Origin: Lytechinus variegatus
Taxonomy: Eukaryota; Echinodermata; Echinoidea; Temnopleuroida; Toxopneustidae
Reading direction: 5' to 3'
Assembly (NCBI RefSeq): GCF_018143015.1
Contig: NC_054746.1
Span: 28,671,129 to 28,735,128, forward strand
Length of the DNA stretch: 64,000 bases
Shown piece by piece: positions 1 to 8,391 of the stretch (its first letter is position 1; each line of letters begins with the position of its first letter). Position numbers and translations under genes: made by a program. Under the pieces are notes generated by a model. The model had not been told where the DNA came from and searched no databases. It worked only from the letters and a program-made list of their open reading frames with translations.

Positions 1-188
1 ATGTTTGGTCACATGATGCTATTTAAACCAATCGGCATACATGATTTAATTTATGTAGGATATGAAATAAGATTGCCAGATTGGCGCATATTCTTTTTTT
101 ATGAGAGCGGCATTGCCGTTAATAAAATTTTAATGGCAAAAAGAAGCTGCTGAAAACTGCTTATCTAAAAAAAGAGCCAATGGAGTAA

Positions 189-247
189 ATTAGAGAGTCA
201 AAAGGGGCCTAAGCTTTCGATCCTAGCAGAATCTTTGACTCTCTAAT
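189..247. repeat. Hairpin with 14-bp arms, probable small mobile-element end
   Basis: The arms ATTAGAGAGTCAAA and TTTGACTCTCTAAT are exact complements and enclose about 31 bases. On the minus strand the loop holds a second small stem (GATTC, loop TGCTA, GGATC) followed directly by GAAAGC. It lies in CHP1 intron 1. No coding potential is seen. Confidence 0.6.
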
Positions 248-622
248 AAAATTTTAAATTTAAAACAAGTCAACATAGATTTAGACCTAACTTCACATTA
301 TCAGATTCAGATATTTTCCAACATGTCCAAAGCGAATTTTTTATAAGTTTTAATAATATTAAAAGTCTCTGATACATCAGAATCTGCTGGAAATTCAAAT
401 TTCAGCTGTTTACATTCAAAATGTAACCTGTTAGTGTTGAATGTTGGGTCGGGCCACTCATTCGCATATACCCGGAACTTCCAGGCCAGTGCAAACCAGG
501 AACTGACTACTACAATATACCGTAGTGAGGCAAGAATGAAGAAACATACGTCGACTGCACTGGATACGGAAAATCATACCCGAAAACTACACCTCTTAAG
601 AAAGAAATGTTAGTCTACTTAC

Positions 623-689
623 AACCAGTTTCTTGCTGAATTTCTTCAATTTCCTCCTGCTGAAGGAGTGAGGATGTCCTGGAACCCAT
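623..689 (-). CDS. CHP1: Calcineurin B homologous protein 1-like, coding exon 1 (partial gene)
   Basis: The minus strand reads 22 codons beginning MGSRTSSLLQQEEIEEIQQE and then T, G and the first base of the next codon, followed by a GTAAGT donor. This matches the N-terminus of CHP1, an EF-hand Ca2+ protein that binds Na+/H+ exchangers and acts in vesicle trafficking; family members start MGSR, with Gly2 N-myristoylated, and continue with an acidic helix ending in ETGF. The phase-1 split after ETG agrees with Phe coming next. The start context has G at -3 and G at +4. No further CHP1 exon is visible between 1 and 622, so the EF-hand exons must lie beyond the left edge. A CHP2/CHP3-like paralogue cannot be excluded on 22 residues. 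Confidence 0.8.
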
Positions 690-1246
690 TACCAACAATT
701 TCAAATTAACCCTAACGTTAGTTTGAGAGGTGTAATTGCGTGTGATTCGATCGACAAACGCGAACTATGGACGTCCCACTGCACTCGACTCGTTCTCGAA
801 ATTCACTTTACCAATAATACCGTATATACGGCACGCCAGAGTAAAGAGTTTAACAAATACTATTCCATATTAACTTTTAAAAGTCAATTTTCACTGGGGT
901 ATGAAAAATTAATCATTAGAAAAAAACATTAATTTCAGCGCTAAAATTAGATGTTTATTTCGCCATTTATGTACATTCGATGTGAAATGAGATCATTACA
1001 AAATACCACCAAAAAATAACATTTACATAGCTCTCCGTAGTACCGGTAGATGGGGATGTCCCTTTTTCTCAGTGCTGCAGAGCGCGTGTACATGCGATAT
1101 GCTGTATGTACTGAAGTTATAAAGAAAAGGCGCGCTGGCATTGGACTGCCGGGGTCGTGGAAGAGGATCTTCTCTAGCTTGATCCATACTTGTAGTTGTA
1201 GAGAAGTTGTATCAATCACTGAAGGCGTTCTTGGGCTAGATTCTAG
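690..1246. promoter_or_regulatory. CHP1 upstream region; possible shared promoter and noncoding exon for the senju-like gene
   Basis: This is the sequence upstream of the CHP1 start codon. On the plus strand it ends in a good donor (TTCTAG, then GTAAGA; exon side ends at 1246). The first coding exon of the senju-like transporter has a strong acceptor in its 5' UTR (ends 8240), so that gene needs an upstream noncoding exon, and 1246 is the best-looking donor seen in this divergent position. The link is inference; no core promoter element was identified. Confidence 0.3.
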
Positions 1247-1440
1247 GTAAGACCTGTTACTAGATTTATTCCTTGTCCTAGATCTCGGATTTAAACCTTA
1301 AATAACAAATTTTTAGAGAAAAGCATAACTAGATCTACGTCTTATAAAATTTAAATGTAATCTTCTTATCTTGCTATCTCGATCGAATCTCAATGGTGAT
1401 GCTGATGATGGCGATGGTGCATTGATCATGTAGATGGTGC

Positions 1441-1517
1441 ACTGATGATGATGATGCTGATATGGTAATGATGATGATTGATGATGATTGATGATGGTGG
1501 TGGTGGTGGTGGTGGTG
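1441..1517. repeat. GAT/GGT trinucleotide tract
   Basis: Interrupted (GATGAT)n with GATT variants passes into a pure GGT run. The minus-strand open frame through it, rich in His, Thr and Pro, is a product of the repeat. Confidence 0.8.
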
Positions 1518-1984
1518 CCCGGGGGGAGCACTCGACCAAAAAAATGGTGAGGGTGTGCCGCGGGCGAGACAAAAAACGGGGGCCTTGGAGCGGGCTTATT
1601 GTAAAAAGGAGGGTCCTTGGAACGGTCATGTGTGGATTGTGTGCATGATGCAGCTAGCGCGGCCTCCGCCGGGTGCGCTCGTGGAGAGCTGAGGCGATGG
1701 TAGGACAGCGCTCTGCGGCCGCTTTTCACCAAAATTGCTGCTCATTGCAGCAGATCAATGCGATCGGAACGGCGTAACGAAAAATATGCGAAGCTATGGA
1801 ACGGATTTCTTCCTTCTTTTTTCTCGTTAAGAAGAAAATGCTATGCCTTGGAGCGGCTTTCTTTGTTCTTCTCAATAAGACAAAAATGCTACGCTTTGGA
1901 ACGGAAATTTGAGTGTGAAAATAGGGGTCCCCTCTGCGGCACATACCCACTATGCATTATATTCTGAGTGCCCCCCCCCCGGGG
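1518..1984. mobile_element. TIR element with CCCGGGG termini (nonautonomous)
   Basis: The left end runs CCCGGGGGGAGCACTC and on to GTGTGCCGC. The right end, read on the other strand, is CCCCGGGGG, then GCACTC and on to a matching TGTGCCGC, giving imperfect inverted ends of roughly 40 bp. Inside are repeated units of the type CTTGGAGCGG or TTTGGAACGG about 45 bp apart. No transposase frame is present. Confidence 0.55.
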
Positions 1985-1997
1985 CCTGGTGGTGGTA

Positions 1998-2574
1998 CCC
2001 CAGGGGGGGTCACTTACATTGACGAATGTATACCATGCGCGACCAAAAAACATGTAAACTAAAAAGGACGTCTTTTTCAAGATCAGGCATGTTACCTTAG
2101 TAACGTAATAAGGGTGTCAAAAACACTAAAATTAATAATGAAAAAGGGTATCTATTTTCGCTAAGAAAGCTACGTGTTTAGGGTCAAATTTGCGAGGGTA
2201 TAAAAAATGAAACTAAAATGTTTTATAAAGGATGTACTTTTTGCCCCAACAGTCAACACTATGTGTTTAGAGTACGAATTGCGCGAAGTGTGGGAGGTAC
2301 GTGGGGCCATACTAAACCCAATGATGTAGGTAAAGGTAAAACCGACGTCCGTGACAGAATTAAAATATTGCTGTACTTGTTTAGGGGTTCAATTCAGGGA
2401 ATACTTGCCAAGAGTATTGTTTTATTTCCAATACTTGCTTAGGGTAGAGTTTCACACACCAATACTTGTTAAGGGGTGCATTTTCAGAATATGGAAAATA
2501 CGTGTTTAGGGTGCTTTTAGAGACCCCATGGTCGTGCATGGTATCCACTCGTCAATGGAAGTGGGCCCCCGGGG
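1998..2574. mobile_element. TIR element, family with ACTTACATTGACG ends, copy 1
   Basis: The ends are inverted: CACTTACATTGACGAATGTA at the left, and on the opposite strand at the right CACTTCCATTGACGAGTGGA, both continuing into TACCATGC(G/A)CGACC. The interior is a degenerate tandem array built on the motif ACGTGTTTAGGGT and variants (ACTTGTTTAGGGG, ACTTGCTTAGGGT, ACTTGTTAAGGGG). No protein is encoded. A second copy is at 5815-6365. Confidence 0.65.
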
Positions 2575-2712
2575 GTGGTACCTGGTGGTGCATGGTGGTG
2601 GTGGTGGTGGCTGGTAATGTTTTTTTATGAACACTCCCATTTGAAATTGCAGTTTATCACTGTTGTGCACTGTAGGCCTACATGTACATGCCTTGTTTCA
2701 TTTTCTCTTTAA

Positions 2713-3305
2713 AGGACAAGTCCACCCCAACAAAAAATTAATTTGAAAAAAGGAGAAAAATCCAACAAGCAAAGCACTGAAAATTTCATCAAAATCGGAT
2801 GTAAAATAAGAAAGTTATGACATTTTAAAGTTTAGCTGGATTTCACAAAACAGTTATGTGCACATCCTGGTCAGTATGCAAATGAGGGTACTGATGACAT
2901 CACTCACTCACTCTTTCTTTTGTATTTTATTATATGAAATATTTTGATTTTCTTGTCATTGTCATGTGAAATGAAGTTTCATTCCTCCCTGAACACGAGG
3001 AATTCCATTATTTTAACATTTTGTGCTTCAGGCAAGGAGGTACTAATCGTCAAATTCGTAAAAATTGAAATATTGTATGATTCAAACAATAAAAAACAAG
3101 AAATAGTGAGTGAGTGACATCAACGACTCTCTCATTTGGATGTAACTGGCTCGTTCATATAACTATTTTGTTAAAAATAAGCGAAACTTTGAAATGTCAT
3201 AACTTTCTTATTTTACATCCGATTTTGATGAAATTTTCAGCATTGTGCTTGTCTGATTTTTCTCTATTGATTCAAATCAATATTTTTCTGAGGTGGACTT
3301 GACCT
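2713..3305. mobile_element. TTAA-flanked foldback MITE, copy A
   Basis: TTAA lies directly on both sides (2709-2712 and 3306-3309). The ends are AGGACAAGTCCACC and GGTGGACTTGACCT, and the arms stay complementary over much of the element through the block AAAATTTCATCAAAATCGGA / TCCGATTTTGATGAAATTTT. A TTAA target site and long inverted arms suggest a piggyBac-type nonautonomous element. Confidence 0.75.
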
Positions 3306-3998
3306 TTAAGAAATATAAGTTAACTATCTGAATTACCACCTACCTACACTGTATCTGTACATGGTGACTGATGAGACACCTAGTTATTGTTTGAAATTAG
3401 ACTTTCTAATATCAATCTATTTTCTGTTTGATAATCACTCAGTTTGGCTTTTCTCATATAGATCTGTATGTTCAGCTGTTTTTGTTGTTTTTCTAGATAC
3501 AATAGCCTTGAGCAATATTTTTCATTCTGTAGTGTATTTTTTAATGACATTGTGGTAATATATTGTTATGTAATAAAGTATAAGTGTAATTCACTGTATG
3601 TTGGATATGTTTTAAACAGTTTGAAATTATTTTACTCAATTGGTAAAATACTAGGAAAGTAGAAATAATTATTTTATTTGATTGTTTTATTACTGTATTG
3701 CAAGATAAACAGTTGTGAAATGTGATTCATCTATATTTGAAACTTGGATATATGAAAAATGTGTTAGGCCTATATGGAAATTCTGTAATTGAAGGAAAAC
3801 ATTCTTTACCAATAAGATGTGGGATGATAAAATTAATCATATATGAGAATGGAATGTGTTTTTACCTGTTTATACAAGCTTATATTTTCTTAAATATTAA
3901 ATCCAATAAGTTTTTAAACTGCATACATTGTCATATATGTTTGATTATGCTAAACTTCCCTATAGTATTAAAGAATGTTCTTCTCTTGATCTATTTAA

Positions 3999-4374
3999 AG
4001 GTCAAGTCCTTCCTATAAAAATGTTGATTTGAATCAATAGATAAAAATCAAACGAGCACAACACTGAAAATTTCATCAAATGGGATGTAAAATAAGAAAG
4101 TTATGACATTTTTTTTATGGCATCATTTTTTTTACTTGACAATTAGGAGAAAATTAGTATATTTCATATTTCATGTATGAAATACAAAAGAAACAGTGAG
4201 TGGATGACATCATCAGTCACCCCATTTGAATATTGACCAGGATGTGCATAACTGTACTTTAAAATGTCATAACTTTCTTATTTTATATCCAATTTTGATG
4301 AAATATTCAATGTTGTGCTTATTGGAATTTTCTCTTTTTATTCAATCAATTTTTTGTTGGGGTGGGCTTGTCCT
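3999..4374. mobile_element. TTAA-flanked foldback MITE, copy B
   Basis: Same family as copy A, shorter. TTAA occurs at 3995-3998 and 4375-4378, with inverted ends AGGTCAAGTCC and GGGCTTGTCCT and the shared inner block around CTGAAAATTTCATCAAA and its complement. The right-hand TTAA is also the left-hand TTAA of copy C. Confidence 0.7.
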
Positions 4375-4378
4375 TTAA

Positions 4379-5559
4379 AGGACAAGTCCACCCCAACAAA
4401 TAGTTGATTTCTAAAAAGGAGAAAAATCCAACAAGCAAAACACTGAAAATTTCATCAAAAATGGATGTAAATTAACAAAGTTATGACATTTTAAAGTTTC
4501 GCTTAATTTCACAAAACAGTTATATGCACATCCTGGTCAGTATGCAAATTGATGATGTCACCCACTCACTATTTCTTTGGTATTTTATTATATGAAATAT
4601 GAAATATTCTGATTTTGTCCTCCTTGTCAAGTGAAACAAAGTTTTATTTGCTGATGTGGTTTACGGTACACCATGTGGAGTGTTATAGAAGCAGTGGATA
4701 GAAGAAGAGAGGAAGTGGATAGGCGAGAAAGTGGAGATTTGAGAATAGAGTATTCTTTCTTGAGAATAGTCCTGAAAAGGACTGTAAACCAGAAGGAATG
4801 TTGAGTGAGAACAGCTTGAGTAGTAGAGCTGATGAGGAGATGCTGGCTTGCGTCGGCGAGTAGAGATGATGAGTAGTAGAGAGACTCGACGTTTCGGACA
4901 GGTTGACTGTCCGTCTTCAGGAGACGGACAGTCAACCTGTCCGAAACGTCGAGTCTCTCTACTACTCATCATCTCTACTCGCCGACGCAAGCCAGCATCT
5001 CCTCATCAGCTCTACTACTCAAGCTGTTCTCACTCAACATTCCTTCTGGTTTACAGTCCTTTTCAGGACTATTCTCAAGAAAGAATACTCTATTCTCAAA
5101 TCTCCACTTTCTCGCCTATCCACTTCCTCTCTTCTTCTATCCACTGCTTCTATAACACTCCACATGGTGTACCGTAAACCACATCAGCAATTGTACATGC
5201 CACCATGCAAACCTTCAAACAACATCCAAAGTTTTATTTCTCCCTGAACATGTTGAATTACCATTATTTTAACAGTTTATGGTTAAGTTAAGTTGGTCCT
5301 TATTGTCAAATCTGTAAAAATTGAAATATATTCAAATAATAAAAAACAAAAGAAATAGTAAGTGATGGACATCACAGACTCTCATTTGCAAATCGCTGAA
5401 TTGTGCATTTAACTGTTTTGTGAAAAATTAAGAGATATCTACTTAAAATTTCATAACTTTCTTATTTTACATCCAATTTCGATGAAATTTGCAGCCTTAT
5501 GTTTGTTTGATTTTTCTCTATTGATTCAAATCAACAATTTTCTGGGTTAGACTTGACCT
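4379..5559. mobile_element. TTAA-flanked foldback MITE, copy C, with nested insertion
   Basis: It opens AGGACAAGTCCACCCC after TTAA 4375-4378 and closes GACTTGACCT before TTAA 5560-5563. The two arms match copy A, but a 578-bp segment (4650-5227) interrupts the middle. Removing that segment and one copy of its 12-bp duplication leaves a normal family member. Confidence 0.75.
4650..5227. mobile_element. 578-bp insertion, mostly a near-perfect palindrome, with 12-bp TSD
   Basis: AAAGTTTTATTT occurs on both sides (4638-4649 and 5228-5239), and copy A shows the corresponding uninterrupted region, so this is an insertion with a 12-bp target-site duplication. About 4648-5190 is an inverted repeat with arms near 270 bp and a 5-base centre (about 4917-4921); 39 bases at the right are unpaired. 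Near the centre the minus strand reads CTGAAGA, C, stem GGACAG, loop TCAAC, stem CTGTCC, then GAAAC, an arrangement like a hammerhead ribozyme core. Penelope-like retroelements are known to carry hammerheads and partly inverted copies, so this may be an inverted dimer from such an element. No reverse transcriptase is present. Confidence 0.6.
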
Positions 5560-5687
5560 TTAAGTCTATGTTATAGTCTTACAGTTTCCAAAGATAAATT
5601 TGAATTCTCCTAATATTGAAGCATTAATTATGTAGTTCCAAATTCAGTCTCATATATGTATAATGATGTATTTATGTTCAATATGAT

Positions 5688-5690
<3 letters not shown>

Positions 5691-5731
<41 letters not shown>
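5691..5731. repeat. (CT)n(CA)n microsatellite
   Basis: An uninterrupted TC run is followed by a short ACAC run. Confidence 0.9.
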
Positions 5732-5814
5732 TTTCTTTCTTTCTCATACTATCTTTTTAGAGCACTAAGAGACTTAACTGTAATTTGTGCTGTAAAAAGA
5801 TGAGTACCGGTAAT

Positions 5815-6365
5815 CCCAGGGGGGCCACTTACATTGACGACTGGATACCATGCGCGACCAAAAAAACACGTAAAAAGGATGTCTTTTTCACGATAGGGCA
5901 CGTTAGGTACGTAACGTGATAAGGGTGTCAAAAACACAAAAATAATGAAAAAAGGGTATCTATTTCGCTAGGAAAATTACGTGTTTAGGGTCGAATTTGC
6001 GGGGATGATGAAACAAAATTAAAATGTTTTATAAAGGATGTCCTTTTTGCCCCAACACTTCGTGTTTAGAGTCCGATTTGCGCGAGGTGTAGAAGTTGGA
6101 GTCGTACTAAACCAAATAAGGTAAAGCAGACGACCGAAGGACCCGTAACAATAAAACATTCCTGTACTTGTTTAGGGGTTCATTTCAGGGAATATTTGCC
6201 AAGAGTATCATTTTGTTTCCAATACTTGTTAATTGTAGGGTTTCACACGCCAATACTTGTTAAGGGGTGCATTTTCAGAATATGGAAATTACGTGTTTAG
6301 GGTGCTTTTCGAGACCCCATGGTCACGCATGGTATCCACCCGTGAATGGAAGTGGCCCTCCCGGG
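5815..6365. mobile_element. TIR element, family with ACTTACATTGACG ends, copy 2
   Basis: It has the same termini and internal ACGTGTTTAGGGT-type units as the copy at 1998-2574, in the same orientation and of similar length. An (ATT)n run follows the right end at about 6369-6391. Confidence 0.65.
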
Positions 6366-6391
6366 CCGGTAATATTATTATTATTATTATG

Positions 6392-7470
6392 CTGTTCAAT
6401 AATTCAGTTCTAGAAAGTCTACATTTACCAATCATTGAGTTGAGAGACACCATATTGCAAGTATGGGGTGTGTTACAAGCCAAATATTAGTATATTGTAT
6501 AGACCTATATGTTCCCTAGATCAATTCACATTTTCACAAGGGAACATCAGTCCCAAAACAACCTTTTCTGAGATCTAGAATTGTGCTCATACAATGAAGA
6601 ATACTGTAGAAAGGGAATGTGGAAATGAGAAAGGAATCAATCGTGTTTGTGTCCAATCTCACACAAGGCTGAAAAGTTTTCTATTATTAAACTCACGCTT
6701 AGACCTTGAAGGTCAGCTGATTGGAGGAGCATGAAAAAGGGTCAGCCATGCATGTACTTATGATATGTGATTCTTTAGTGAAATATTCACACCTACATGT
6801 ACCTAAAATACCAATTAACCCATTGCCTTTTGGAACCAGATAGTCCTTACAGAAAACATATGGGGATTGCAAAATTCAGTAAGCAAGGGGTTAGAAGAGG
6901 CTTGCTCAGGTCTCCTGCATTCACACTTCCAGCAGAGATGAAACTCTACAGTTTTCAGGCCTGGCCTAAACAACTTCCCATTATTTTCTTCTTTACTGCA
7001 TCAGATTCCTGCAAAGTAATTGTAAAAGTTTAATTTTGTCATGGTTAATCTAATATTTGTCATGGAAACTAAGGATGGGTAAAATAGGTTTGACAATGGC
7101 ATAAAATTGGAAGTAAAGAGAAGTATGGAAAGCAAAGTGTGAAATAGGCAATTAAATCAAACATCAAAAATTCATCCCTTACAAAAAGTATTCATCAGTT
7201 GGGGATATTATATTTTGAGAGTGCTTGCCTTCACACATGCAATGCCCTGGGCCGTTGCATTAAAGTTAGTGTACAATTATATTAAAATTTCATGAAATCC
7301 TTTGGGCCATTGCATGAGAATCTTTAACTTGGTAGCGAGTAGCAACCATTGCATTTCAAAGTTTAATACCATACTAATAGCCTTTCTTCAACAGGGCCCA
7401 ACTGGCCTTGATATTTTTTCTGATAAAACTCAGCAATAAGGGGAGCATTAGAGGTATTGCAAGTGATGAC
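6392..7470. other. Non-genic stretch
   Basis: AT-rich sequence with no exon-like open frame with splice sites, RNA gene or clear repeat that I can support. Confidence 0.5.
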
Positions 7471-7471
7471 T

Positions 7472-7907
7472 TATATGCTTTTCACACTGCATTTCCTTAA
7501 CCCCATACTATCCTTAACCCCGGACTATCCTTAACCCCATACTATCTTTTTTTTAGATTCACACTGTCTTTCTTAACCCCATACTATCTGCTTAGCCTGG
7601 GTTAACGCCTTAACCCCGGACTATCCCACAGCTCACGAATATTGATGATTTTACCATACAGAGCATGATTAACGTGCAATTTCGACTTATGTGATTGGCT
7701 ATTGCTTTGCCCCACTTTTCCTTAGCCCAGTTTCGTTTCACACTGCATCTCTTAGCACCGCAATTGTGGTGCTAGCACCACAATAAGCCGGCTAACCCTG
7801 CTTTTTTGCAGGGCCAGATAGTACCATACTATTTACCGTGCTAGCCCACTTTGCTAAAACGTAGTGTGAAAACAAAGTGGGGTTAAGTAAAAAAGAAAAG
7901 CATATTA
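7472..7907. mobile_element. TIR-ended repeat with internal TTAACCCC(A/G) units
   Basis: The left end is TTATATGCTTTTCACACTG and the right end complements it (AAGAAAAGCATAT), with CACTGCAT and AGTGTGAA further in. The left half contains several copies of CCTTAACCCCATACTATC / CCTTAACCCCGGACTATC. No coding sequence. Confidence 0.5.
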
Positions 7908-8254
7908 GAATCAACACTGATTGATAAAATAAGATTATTTGCCTCCATTATTTGCATTTCTAATCAACCGTAGTGGTTACTGACCCATCGAGTACAACTA
8001 GTCTCTGTCTTTATTTCAACCCTGGAAGACTAGTCAAGGGGTAGATTGATGGTTTAATGTAATATTGTGCATTTTATAAGTAAAATTATACACCTTCGGG
8101 GTAAGGCAGTTCCAGGTTTAAAGTATAAATTGAATTATTCTCTGCCCCTAGTTTTTATTAATTTACTTTAATTATAATCAAAACGTTAAGTTGCTTTTTA
8201 TCATGGAGCATGAAGGTACCCTTTTTTTTGCTTTCTACAGGGACTTATAGCAGC

Positions 8255-8275
8255 AATGGATCACTTTGGAAATTA
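8255..8275 (+). promoter_or_regulatory. Short upstream ORF in the senju-like 5' UTR
   Basis: An ATG followed by five codons and TAG (MDHFGN) lies 46 bases before the main ATG, on the same exon, just after a strong acceptor (polypyrimidine then CAG ending at 8240). It could lower initiation at the main start. Confidence 0.4.
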
Positions 8276-8321
8276 GCATTTCTCCGCTGTCTAGGCTCAT
8301 GTGAATACAAAGTAATCGACC

Positions 8322-8391
8322 ATGTTGGGTCTCTCTAGTGCAAGCAACTGGATCGTCTTTGTGTGCTACATGGTCTTCTGTGTGAATCATA
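8322..8391 (+). CDS. senju: Senju-like exon 1 (residues 1-24)
   Basis: Encodes MLGLSSASNWIVFVCYMVFC and the following residues, the first membrane span. It ends in phase 1 at a GTAAGC donor; its 5' UTR begins at an acceptor, so it is not the first exon of the transcript. Confidence 0.85.

Noticed and set aside
1313..1732. 139-codon minus-strand frame rich in His, Pro and Thr
   Set aside because: It is a translation of the GAT/GGT repeat tract and the end of a TIR element.
4627..5247. Pairs of near-identical ~110-codon open frames on both strands
   Set aside because: They are mirror images of each other produced by the palindrome; composition (Ser/Thr/Leu-rich) and lack of any domain argue against a protein.
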